A stretch of DNA of 64,000 nucleotides from NCBI RefSeq assembly GCF_015706575.1, contig NW_024037059.1, positions 32,498,129-32,562,128 on the forward strand. The letters run 5' to 3'. The translations under genes were made by a program, and so were the position numbers. The notes under the pieces were generated by a model. It saw nothing but the letters and a program-made list of their open reading frames with translations, was not told the DNA's origin and did no database searches. This DNA comes from Patiria miniata. Lineage: Eukaryota; Echinodermata; Asteroidea; Valvatida; Asterinidae. This document shows, one piece after another, positions 32,074 through 41,157 of this stretch (position 1 is the first letter of the stretch; the number at the start of each line of letters is the position of its first letter).

Positions 32074-32864
32074 TTCTCCATTTCACCCCAGATCATCCTA
32101 ACCGATTTGACCCCAAATGGATTGGGCTTACTCCTGACTTATTCTGATTGTTTATGGGCGATTCCACGACAACTTTACATTTTCAGGCACTTTGAGATGC
32201 AAAAAGGAGTCTCTTTACTAATGCTAATTTACTAATTTTCAACAATCAGATAGTCAATTTGAACATAATGAATACAAAGTGGTAAGCTTTTATTTGTGGG
32301 CTGTTGCACAACAGTTTAAGCTTTTTTACTTTCGATATTTAAAAAGAACGTAGGCCTATGTATGATTTGTTGGAGGTCTTTATTCAAAAGTCTCCTAAAA
32401 CTGGACATGCATTGATAAAAGTAATACATACCATCTATTTGCTGGTAACTAAACTATGTATAAGGCCAACAAAAAATGATAGTAAACTGTTCTGCTTCCG
32501 GTTTCCCTACCTACCCTATTCTGACAGCCCATACCCTAATTTGTTTTATGGGGAAAATGAGAAAAAAAAGAACCCAAAACAATCAATTTCTCCCTTTCAC
32601 CCTTGACTACATGCAGACGCCTCCATATATGATTGTACACAAACAAAAAAATCCCTACCTACCAACCCTGTTTTCAAATGCCATGTAATGGGAAGCAGAA
32701 CTATTTTTTGGACCTTATCAAGGTAGTACAAGTCCCATTTTGGCCCATACCTTAAAATGGTGATAACTTTCCTTACGGTAACAGCGGTTTTTCCACCTAT
32801 CCAAGGAACAAGTTTAAGCATTTAAGATACTAATAATCTATTACAAAAAATAATAATCAATTGC
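32074..32864. other. Noncoding DNA including a repeat shared with 41.5 kb
   Basis: The block 32495-32715 (CCTACCTACCCTATTCTGAC, CAGACGCCTCCATAT, GATTGTACACAAA, ATGCCATGTAAT) recurs in the same orientation at 41456-41690. No gene is supported. Confidence 0.55.
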
Positions 32865-33310
32865 AAAAACTCTTTTGGCATAGAATTTGAATCTTTTTCT
32901 CTGACTTAAAAACAAAATCTCACAATAACACATAAAATACATGATTTTAGCCAAAAATCAGGTTTTTTGACCAAAAAAGTGTTGGTTTTTTTTGGCCCCC
33001 AAAACCACCCTTTACTACATTCCACGCCCCTGACATACCACTCAAATGAAAGGTCTTGTTGTTCCCTTTCATTTGATGCGACTTTTGTTGTTGTGATGTT
33101 TGTAGTTCAGAAGATATTATCAATTTATATATATTTCATGTAATAATTAGCTGATGACGTCATAATGACGTCATACATGCCCTTCCCATCATCCAAAGAT
33201 TTGAGTCCGTCTTTTTTTCGAAAAGGTACACCATGGAGATGCTTTGGTGAAAAAATGGTGCTTTTGTCCACCGTGTCACGATTTTGTCACTAAGGTACCT
33301 CACTAAAAGC
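32865..33310. repeat. Right arm of the 4.1-kb inverted-repeat pair
   Basis: It is the inverse of 29165-29660 and includes the doubled CRE at 33155-33173 and the CCACCGTGTCACGATTTTGTC end. See the left arm. Confidence 0.7.
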
Positions 33311-34202
33311 TCGTAGCAAATTAACAAAGAACAAAAATGTGGGCCGGTGCATGCGGGTAGCGTCATAATTATTACCCCCAGCATTATTTTTTTTTTAAAA
33401 CCTTATATACAGTTAACGCAGGGAAAATAACGCCGTTCGTACGAATGTAGACAAATATGTTTTCTCCATACGGAGAAGCTTGTGATACAATTTGAGTGGG
33501 GTTGTTAATTATGTATATCAGATTATATTGTGCACTTAGCACTTGTAACTAAAAAGCATGAAACCACGCATGTTGGTTCTTCATGCCATGTAGAACATTT
33601 TCAGATGTGGAGGTATTTTTTATCTGGCCCCTGATGACCTTTGAGATTATGCACTCTATTTATACCCGTTGTTCTTGAAAAACATCATTTTCCTATGTAA
33701 CCGGTGAAATATTTGAAACATATTTCAATGTTATCTTTTTTGGCACCTTTGGTTTTTCCTATTTCTACAGAAAGTTTCTTAATATTTTATATCCCAATAG
33801 TAAATGTGTGGGATTCTTTTCCACAAGTTTTGGATTGTTTTTATGTTCACCTATTTTCCAAGTATTGAAATTATTATCATCTTCATTGTTTTATGTACAT
33901 GTTATATTTTTGTTCATTTAAGGACCACTGTGAGAAAATGTCCTTTGGCCCTGGTTGGGTCAGCCACTCATTCCAAGTTTCTGGAAAGTAATTACCTCCA
34001 GGCAGGAGGCCTGACTATGTACCTCATTATTATTTATTAGACTTTAGCTTTTCAACACTAGTTACTTTGTTTTATAACCTCTTTAGCAATGAATGTTTAT
34101 TCATAATCCCTATGTGTTCTGCCCAGGAATGTGAGGCACTGGCCAACATCCTGTGATCTAGATAAGCTTTTAAGTTCAGTCTTGTCAAAAAAGCACACAC
34201 AT
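33311..34202. other. Intergenic DNA, nothing recognised
   Basis: No coding, RNA or clear repeat feature is supported. Confidence 0.4.
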
Positions 34203-34330
34203 GTTGTAAAAGTCTTGTGATTTAAAGAAAGATTAACAGCGCTGGCTGCGCTTTGCTGCCATGCGGCCACTGAGAAATAAAAACGGTGTTATTCCATCTA
34301 AACTTGAAGAGCTCGTACTTCCCCTGGTCA
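34203..34330. repeat. Direct repeat flanking DIRS-2, left copy
   Basis: About 125 bp starting GTTGTAAAAGTCTTGTGATT and including TTTGCTGCCATGCGGCC recur in the same orientation at 41031-41157 with only a few differences. The two copies bracket DIRS-2 at 115 bp on the left and 364 bp on the right, so they are part of the host locus or of an older element, not of DIRS-2. Confidence 0.85.
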
Positions 34331-34444
34331 CAAGCGTCGTAGACAGGATCAAGTTTTACTGTTTTTCAGTGGCCTGGCACTGTGGCCAGCACTGCAATGA
34401 TGGAAAAATGTCAGGGACATGATCATTGATACAGCACCGTCGAG

Positions 34445-34794
34445 TCCCCCAAATCAAAGGTGATTTGTGAGTCCACGAGGGGACGATACTTACCTGTTAA
34501 ACCTTACATTTGCATATTTCTCTAGCCTAAGGCTCCCAATCGCTAGCGTTTTATACCACAGTAAATAGCGCCCTCAGCGCCCAGGCCCTCAGTACCTGTA
34601 TCAGTCTGGTACCCTCGTCCTCTTTATCTCTATCGCGAGCACTTAGTAATCCCTGCCAGCTGAGCCCCAAGTGGGGAAGGAGGGTGGGAGGTTTAACAGG
34701 TAAGTATCGTCCCCTCGTGGACTCACAAATCACCTTTGATTTGGGGGAGTCCACTTCTGGGACTCTCTTACCTGTTAAACCTTACATTTGCATA
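34445..34794. repeat. DIRS-2 3' end: tip, terminal repeat and internal complementary region
   Basis: The 3' tip (34445-34488) leads into the terminal repeat. The internal complementary region 34690-34794 has two halves: 34690-34748 is the inverse of the left tip, and 34749-34794 is the inverse of the right tip (40622-40667), joined at GGGGGA|GTCCACT. This is the junction expected when the two ends are brought together in a circle. ATACTTACCTG (34486-34496) and its inverse CAGGTAAGTAT (34697-34707) are included. Confidence 0.85.
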
Positions 34795-34973
34795 GATTAG
34801 CACCGTCTATAGGAGGAGGGCTAGGGCGAGGCTGCCATAGGTACTACTGTTCTAAGCACTACCTGAATTAGATTGGTATGTCCCCTCGTGTTCTCACCAA
34901 AATTGATAGGTAGACATTACCAAAGTATGTGGAAAAGGACTCACCTACTACAGGTATACGGAGTTCTAGTCGA

Positions 34974-36455
34974 CTAGGTGTTGGAGGCAGTCAACCTGTC
35001 CTGACGGTTGGGATGAGATGCCATGGCAGCCGAGAGGGCTACTCGTCCCGCTTGACCTTCTGAACATAGAACGTCCTTCAGGTAGCACGAGACGAAAGTT
35101 GATGGCGTTTTCCAAGCAGCTGCCTGTAGAATGTTTGGCAGAGGAACGCCTTTCAAAAATGCCCATGGTGTTGTTAATGCTCTTGTGTCATGAGCATGGG
35201 CAGTGTTCTCTGAACGTGTAGGCCAATCTGGTACAGAAGAGTTGATTGTCCTAACTATCCATCGGGAGATCGTGTCCCGTGATGCCCCTGAATAAGGCTG
35301 AGTTGTCGTAATGAACAACTGGTTGGTCTCACCCCTAAGGGGCTTGGTTCGGGAGCAATACCACTTGAGGGCCCGAACCGGACACCAGAGTTTGTCATCT
35401 CTGACTGAAGAGATAGTTTTTATCTCCGGAATAAAAATATCCGATGGTTGGAAAGTTGATGACTGATTCTTGGCCAGGAACATTTTATGAGGAATCAGTC
35501 GAACTCCATGTGGTTCCCATCGTACATGACCCTGTTCTATGGTAAGGGCATGCAACTCACTGCGTCTCCTGGCTGTAGCCGCTGCTATCAGGAAAATTGT
35601 TTTTAATGTCAAGTTTAGCAGAGAGGCATTAGCAAGGGGCTCATATGGCGGCTTTGTCAATGCCGACAGAACTGACCCCAAGTCCCAAGAAGGGACTAGT
35701 CGTTGTTGCGGTGGGCGACTTACAAACATACCCCGGTGTAGATGTTTTAAGAGGATGCTGTTTGAAACTGTTGATCCGTCAGAAAAACCTGTATGAACTG
35801 CCGCTATTGCGGAACGGTAGCCTCGAACTGTGGAAACGGAGAGGCCTTGTGTAAACCGTTCCATGAGGAAATCACTGATTTGTCCTACAGATGCTGTGGA
35901 TGGATCAATAGACTTGTCTCTGCACCATTTATAATAATGTCGTAGTCGGCTATTATATGACTGTCGTGTTGAGGCCCTACGACTTTGGGCAGCAATGGTG
36001 GCAGCGTTTGCCGAAAGTCCTGCTGTTCGGAGAGACTGCTCGACAATAGCCAACACGTCAGGTGAAGTGTCTCTGGCTCTGGCAGTAGAATTTTGGAGCG
36101 GGGTTGAGCAAGAAGATCTACCCTCTGAGGGAGTATTATTGGTGTGTGAATCAGAAGATTGACTATCCTCTGAAACCAAGGCTGACGAGGCCAGAATGGG
36201 GCGATGAGGATTATTTTGCAATGATCCGACTCTATCTTCCTCAGGACCTTCGGAAGGAGAGAGATTGGTGGAAATGCGTATCCGAACATGTTTGTCCAGC
36301 TTATGGAAAGGGCGTCCATTGCCCACGCATGGGGATCGGGACTTCGTGCGCAGTATACCGGCAGATGGTTGTTGAGGGCTGATGCAAACAGATCTATGTG
36401 CGGGCGATCGAGCCTTTGAAAAATGTTCTGGACTACCGTTGGATGTAGCGTCCAT
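34974..36455 (-). CDS. DIRS-2 tyrosine recombinase (YR)
   Basis: The frame is 493 codons from the ATG at 36455 to a stop at 34974. The C-terminal 363 residues are a phage-integrase-type recombinase: N-terminal core-binding region (YYKWCRDKSIDPS), catalytic Arg in ARRRSELHAL, H-x-x-R in HAHDTRALTT, a Trp (AAAWKTP), and the nucleophilic Tyr in FVSCYLKD. It would join a circular cDNA to the target. The start is inferred from DIRS-1, which has an ATG at the matching site, and both overlap the MT frame by 571 nt. The frame is open up to 38120 as well, so translation by another route, such as a spliced or read-through product, cannot be excluded. It appears intact. Confidence 0.88.
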   Translation of the reverse strand: MDATSNGSPEHFSKARSPAHRSVCISPQQPSAGILRTKSRSPCVGNGRPFHKLDKHVRIRISTNLSPSEGPEEDRVGSLQNNPHRPILASSALVSEDSQSSDSHTNNTPSEGRSSCSTPLQNSTARARDTSPDVLAIVEQSLRTAGLSANAATIAAQSRRASTRQSYNSRLRHYYKWCRDKSIDPSTASVGQISDFLMERFTQGLSVSTVRGYRSAIAAVHTGFSDGSTVSNSILLKHLHRGMFVSRPPQQRLVPSWDLGSVLSALTKPPYEPLANASLLNLTLKTIFLIAAATARRRSELHALTIEQGHVRWEPHGVRLIPHKMFLAKNQSSTFQPSDIFIPEIKTISSVRDDKLWCPVRALKWYCSRTKPLRGETNQLFITTTQPYSGASRDTISRWIVRTINSSVPDWPTRSENTAHAHDTRALTTPWAFLKGVPLPNILQAAAWKTPSTFVSCYLKDVLCSEGQAGRVALSAAMASHPNRQDRLTASNT

Positions 36456-37988
36456 TCTGTCGGGATTATTTTTCCCCTGGAGAGAGCATCTGCCATGAGG
36501 TTCAGCTTGCCAGCAATGTGAAGTGCCGTCAACGTTATGTCGTTCGTGGTGCACCACATTAGGAGATCCCAAGTGTGAAGACAAAGCTGAGGGGACCGTG
36601 TGCCTCCTTGACGGTTTATGTAGGAGACAACGGTGGAGTTGTCGGACTTTACTAGCACTGCATGACCTTTTATCGTGCGCTGGAAGTGGATCAGTGCTTT
36701 TCTGACAGCCAGCAGCTCGAGAACGTTGATATGGAGGACCCTCTCGTCTGGGTTCCAATTCCCCGCAACTGGTTCTGTGCCGAGATGCGCCCCCCAGCCG
36801 TGGTTGGAAGCATCCGTTATTAAGGTCATTTTCGGTTTGGTTGGAATGAAAGACAGACCTATGTTGAGGTTGGATGGATTCAGCCACCAACGTAGATGTG
36901 GATGAATATCTTGAACGACTGGTACGAGATGAGTTATTGAATGCAGTTTTGGCCGATAGTGGGCAAGAAGATGGAGCTGAATGGGTCGCATCCTTAGTCT
37001 GCACCACGGGACTATGTCCACCATACTGGCCATGAGCCCCAGAAGACGTAACCATGCTATGGCCGGGGCTATTTTGGCAGGCAGAAAAAGTGTTACACAT
37101 TCTATTAGGTTGTGAATTCTTTCCTGTGTAGGTACAGCTACGCCCTGCAGGAGATCCAACTCGGCCCCTAAATAGACTGGCCGTGTGGAAGGTTCCAGAT
37201 GAGACTTTTTCTGATTTATCAGAAAACCCAACCGGACTGTTAGTTCTTGCGTTAGTCTGATTGCCCTTAGAGTCTCCTCTCTGGTTGAGCCCACGACGAG
37301 CCAATCGTCGAGGTAAACAAAAATCTGAATGTTCCTTTTCCGCAGAATTGATGCAACAGTTTTTGCTATTCTTGTAAACACCTTTGGGGCTGTTGAAAGG
37401 CCGAATGGAAGGCAACTGAACTCGTAAGTTTTTCCGTCGTACTGAAACCGAAGGAAGTGAACATGGTCCTTTGAAATTGGGACATGTAGGTATGCATCCT
37501 GTAAATCTAGTGAGGATGCCCAAGCTGGTACCGGTAGAGCCTCGAGGACTGTACGCAGCGTCTCCATCCTGAATCTTTTTGGCCGAAAAATACCTGTTTA
37601 AGGGTTTCAGATTCAGTATAGGACGCCACTCGCCGGGGTTCTTCTTTGGTGTTAGGAAGAATGACGAGTGGAATCCGTGCCTTATATCTCCCCGTTGAAC
37701 CAGGTGAATTGCCTGTTTCTGGAGTAGGGTTTGAATTTCGTTTTCCAGTGCAAGGCGTTTTTGCTTGTCTGTTGGAATGGGAGTTGGATGTGGAGTAAAG
37801 CCCGATGGGGGTGTGCTTGTGAACTCTAATGCATACCCCTGCCTTATGGTGTCCTGTACCCACTTGTCTTGACAGGAAAGGGCCCAAATCTCTGCGAAAT
37901 GTCTGAGACGGCCTCCTACTGGCCCTGTGTAGTAGGCCGTGGTAGTTGAATAGTCATTAACGCCAGGATCCCCGGCGGTAGCCTCCAT
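35885..37988 (-). CDS. DIRS-2 reverse transcriptase-RNase H-methyltransferase, one frameshift
   Basis: The first ATG is at 37988, 32 nt inside the end of the Gag frame. The RT N-terminus (GGRLRHFAEIW, WRPILNLKPLNRYF) reads to a T5 run (37586-37590 on the plus strand), where one extra base shifts the frame. The rest (ATG at 37567, 560 codons) carries RT palm motifs (SLDLQDAYLHV, LPFGLSTAPKVF), the catalytic YLDDW, RNase H (TDASNHGWGAHL, NVLELLAV, SDNSTVVSYINRQGG, ADALSRG) and the methyltransferase-like domain (HIDLFASALNNH, YAFPPISLLPKVL, APFWPRQPWF). It makes and processes the cDNA. Whether the break is real or a homopolymer error cannot be settled from one sequence. Confidence 0.88.
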
Positions 37989-40284
37989 AACTTGATTTAG
38001 GCCAGGGAGTGTATGAGGGTCGAAAGGTGCGCTCTCGCGAACCGGTGGATGTACTGGATGGATTTGATTTATCCGGATCCTGTGGACTAGGTTTGGATGT
38101 GAAGGCTCGGCCACGCCCACGAAAGGGCTTCAAAGGCTTACGGGGAAACCGCTGGCTACCAGTATTAGCAGGCTGTTTATCCCCCCTAACAGATGTCGTG
38201 CTTGCCCTTGTAGGCTTTCGCAGATTTATTTTGTCTGTAGCCTCCAAACGTTTGGCCTCGGCCTCCATGGCCTCTTGAAACTTCCCATTGAACAAATCTG
38301 TTCCCAAAAGGGGAAGTGATTCAAGGCGTGCCCTTGCTCCCTCTGATGGGAGAAAAATGGCATCCAGAACATTGGCCCTACGAGCTGTAGTAGCACACAT
38401 GGAAACTCGAACAAACTGGTCCATGCAAATACGGAGACAATCGTCCAAGCAACGAAATGCTAGTTCTGTTGTCTCAGGAGATACTGGAGAGTCTGCTTCA
38501 CACGAACAGACAAGAAACTCAGACAATAGTTGCAGAAAACAAGACACTCGCAACCCTGCTCGGGATGCTGTGTCAACTTTTGCAAGAGTATCCTCCATTT
38601 TATTTCTTTCACGGCTGACAAATGGAGATTTACGTGACGTACGGCCAGTAGAATCGGCCGCGATTTTATCTTTGACTGTATCTGACATAGCCGGGACTGA
38701 AAGAAATTCCTCAAAATCAGACCGCGGTACCCGAAACGGCCGTGTATCTCTCGTCGCAAGAGGGCGCCATTTCTTTACCGCCGCTAATGTCTTGATCCGA
38801 TCGGCACAAGACCGATCAATCGGAAAGACCGGGAAATCCTGAGTCCGGGATTCAGCCGGGCCGGTACGTTTTTTGTAGGATCGGCGGCCACTTTCATCTG
38901 GCGTCGGGTCGTCGGCCGATGATATGTTGAGCACTCTGACCATGTCTTTCATCAAAACCCGTAATCTTTGGTCAGAAGCAGAAAGAGGTAACGAAATGGC
39001 AGACTCGTCATCGGACGAGACGACCGTGGGAAGTTTGGGCATTTCGCCCTCCTCCCGGCACTCGGGCTCAGCGAATTGATCTTTGTGACCCTCAGCTGAA
39101 GCCGATTGTTTATCTACGGCTGCACGGGGACGTGGACGGTTGTCAGAATCCGAAGATAAATTATCGGAGGGAAAAACTGACATCTGATCACCGGACTCAT
39201 GATCCTGTGAAGGGCTAACAGTAACTGGTTCGTTAACCGAAGTTTGCCCAATCGGTTTAGGAACCAACGATGTTATCGTAGCCGATAATTGCTGGAAACC
39301 CTGTAACAACATTTGTTTTATGTTGTCGGATCGAGAGCTCCGGCGACGCGAGCGTCGGGAGCCCGAAGAATAGCTCGAGACGGACTCCACCGAAGAGGAA
39401 CTGGAGCTATAATAACGGCGCCGGAGTTTCTTGTGATGGCGGTGCTTACCTTTCAAAACCGTATCTCTCCGGCTCCGGTGAGTCCCGGGCGACCCGGTTT
39501 CCATCTGGGTCGGATCTGTATCCCGGAAATTACCCGGATCGTCTCGGTCCGGCGTAATATTTCCGGCACCGGGGGCTAAGGGTGCGGAGGACGTCTGCTC
39601 GTCCCCGGTTCGGCCCACTTTCTTACCGCACGCTTTGCCGGAAGACGGGACTAGGGGTCCGGAAGGAGCCACCCTGTTATCCCTCTCCGGGGCACCGGAG
39701 GCTAGAGGCCCGGAAGGCATAGCTCCGGACCCGGCGGCGTGGTCCGATTTTTTGCTTTTCTTTTTACCGGGAGTAGAGGCTAGAGGCCCGGCAGGCGTAG
39801 CCCTATTCCCTGCACCCGGTGTACCGGAGGCCAGAGGCCCGGAAAGCGTGTCTCCGGTACATGGGTGGCTTGGTCGGTTGCTGTCTGAAGTACGCATGGG
39901 GACTGGAGGCCCGGAAGGCGCAGCCCCAGCGTATTTGGTATTCTTACCGGGGGCCAGAGGCCCGGAAAGCGTGTCCCCGGTAAGTGACTTAGGTGTACCC
40001 AATTTTTTCTTGGTCGATCGTTTGCGTTGTGATGACCCGGGAGAATTACTCACTGCCGAGTCCACCGATGGCGACCGTGAATTAAGCCAAGCCGAAACTG
40101 CGTCCCATTCGTCTTCTCCCCAAGTATGGCATACCTCGCAGGTATTTTCTGGGGTGCATGAACGGCAACGTGGGCATAAATCATGAGCGTCCACAGGTGC
40201 CCGGGGTTTAATGCGGCGACAAGCGCCGCACGTAACAAAATTGGGCGGGGTAATGCCGTGCTTAGTCTTGCGTGACTCCGCCAT
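37957..40284 (-). CDS. DIRS-2 Gag-like protein
   Basis: It has 775 codons from the ATG at 40284 (context ATCATGG) to the stop at 37957. The frame extends 36 codons upstream without a better start. The N-terminus has three or four CxxC pairs (CGACRRIKP, CPRCRSC, CEVCHTW), probably a zinc-binding module. A low-complexity region follows with about seven repeats of SGPLAPG or SGPLASG, then RS/SR-rich and Ser-rich stretches. The conserved helical core is at about residues 500-700 (DKIAADSTG, KVDTASRAGL, RANVLDAIFLP, GTDLFNGKF), and the tail is Arg/Gly-rich. It probably packages RNA. It is intact and homologous over the core to the broken Gag of DIRS-1. It overlaps RT by 32 nt. Confidence 0.85.
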   Translation of the reverse strand: MAESRKTKHGITPPNFVTCGACRRIKPRAPVDAHDLCPRCRSCTPENTCEVCHTWGEDEWDAVSAWLNSRSPSVDSAVSNSPGSSQRKRSTKKKLGTPKSLTGDTLSGPLAPGKNTKYAGAAPSGPPVPMRTSDSNRPSHPCTGDTLSGPLASGTPGAGNRATPAGPLASTPGKKKSKKSDHAAGSGAMPSGPLASGAPERDNRVAPSGPLVPSSGKACGKKVGRTGDEQTSSAPLAPGAGNITPDRDDPGNFRDTDPTQMETGSPGTHRSRRDTVLKGKHRHHKKLRRRYYSSSSSSVESVSSYSSGSRRSRRRSSRSDNIKQMLLQGFQQLSATITSLVPKPIGQTSVNEPVTVSPSQDHESGDQMSVFPSDNLSSDSDNRPRPRAAVDKQSASAEGHKDQFAEPECREEGEMPKLPTVVSSDDESAISLPLSASDQRLRVLMKDMVRVLNISSADDPTPDESGRRSYKKRTGPAESRTQDFPVFPIDRSCADRIKTLAAVKKWRPLATRDTRPFRVPRSDFEEFLSVPAMSDTVKDKIAADSTGRTSRKSPFVSRERNKMEDTLAKVDTASRAGLRVSCFLQLLSEFLVCSCEADSPVSPETTELAFRCLDDCLRICMDQFVRVSMCATTARRANVLDAIFLPSEGARARLESLPLLGTDLFNGKFQEAMEAEAKRLEATDKINLRKPTRASTTSVRGDKQPANTGSQRFPRKPLKPFRGRGRAFTSKPSPQDPDKSNPSSTSTGSRERTFRPSYTPWPKSSYGGYRRGSWR

Positions 40285-40497
40285 GATTCCACAACGAAAC
40301 GATAGAACTGGTGATTTTCCAGTAACGAAAACGGCAAAGAAAATATCTAAGGAGTGGTATTTTTCTTCACAAGAAATGAAAAGACGACACACACTTTGTG
40401 TACAACTAATTTTAATGTTACTTTAATCAATACTTAGCGATATACGGAAGAAAAAGGCAAATCCTTCGGGAGCTTAAGAAATCTACGTCTCACTCGT

Positions 40498-40667
40498 GTG
40501 AGCGCTAGAGAAAAAGAGGACGAGGGTACCAGACTGATACAGGTACTGAGGGCCTGGGCGCTGAGGGCGCTATTTACTGTGGTATAAAACGCTAGCGATT
40601 GGGAGCCTTAGGCTAGAGAAATATGCAAATGTAAGGTTTAACAGGTAAGAGAGTCCCAGAAGTGGAC
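40498..40667. repeat. DIRS-2 5' terminal repeat and tip
   Basis: It is the inverse copy of 34489-34640, followed by the right tip GAGAGTCCCAGAAGTGGAC ending at 40667. On the sense strand it holds a TATA-like TTTTATACC and TAAATAGCGCCCTCAGCGCC, which may be promoter elements (inferred). Confidence 0.85.
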
Positions 40668-41030
40668 ACTTTGAAGTATGAGGTCCACTGAGAGAGAAAC
40701 CAAGTGCTGGAGGTGGAAGAGTGGAATGATCACAGCAGGAGGTGCAGCAGAATAACCTGGATGGAGGACGATAGGCAGTGGGGATGGGCGTTGATGTCTG
40801 GAACCATCTACATGGAGGGTGCATTGAAGCTGAACCACTGAGCCTGTCAAGGGATTCAGCTTTTGCAGCCATGTAGCTTGGGTCTACCTGAGAAGTAGTT
40901 CAGGGCCCAGACATCGCCATGTGATGCAGCTTGCGTCATCCTGCCCCCATTGTTGGGACAGCAACCTAGCCCAGAACGTCGATGGAGAGATGGCGGGAGT
41001 GTGGAGGTTTAAGCACAACTGCAGCACAAT
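40668..41030. other. Flank of DIRS-2, nothing recognised
   Basis: Minus-strand frames here (for example one ending near 40884) show no known domain. The sequence would have been continuous with 34444 before DIRS-2 inserted. Confidence 0.4.
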
Positions 41031-41157
41031 GTTGTAAAAGTCTTGTGATTTAAAGAAAGATTTACAGCGCTGGCTGCGCTTTGCTGCCATGCGGCCACTG
41101 AGAAATAAAAACGGTATTATTCCATCTAAACTTGAAGAGCCTGTACTTCCCCAACCT
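41031..41157. repeat. Direct repeat flanking DIRS-2, right copy
   Basis: It is the second copy of the block at 34203-34330, in the same orientation and nearly identical. Confidence 0.85.

Larger units (their letters stand above)
34445..40667 (-). mobile_element. DIRS-2: near-complete DIRS-like retrotransposon
   Basis: The 6223-bp element reads on the minus strand. It has inverted terminal repeats (138 bp identical at 34489-34626 and 40512-40649), unequal outer tips, an internal complementary region near the 3' end, and the gene order Gag, RT-RH-MT, overlapping YR. The borders come from the internal region, which contains the joined tips in inverse; the left tip starts TCCCCCAAATC and the right tip ends AGAAGTGGAC. 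No target duplication is seen, as expected for recombinase-driven insertion. Identical terminal repeats and one break only (A5 run at 37586-37590) suggest a young copy. Flanking copies of a 125-bp repeat lie outside it. Confidence 0.92.

Noticed and set aside
34974..38120. A 1048-aa protein in DIRS-2
   Set aside because: The frame starts at GTG and covers the RT N-terminus, then about 1100 nt of non-matching translation opposite the true RT-RH-MT frame, then YR. Only the two ends are meaningful.
38288..40186. Plus-strand open frames opposite Gag of DIRS-2
   Set aside because: They are low-complexity translations of the Gag repeats on the wrong strand, with no domain.
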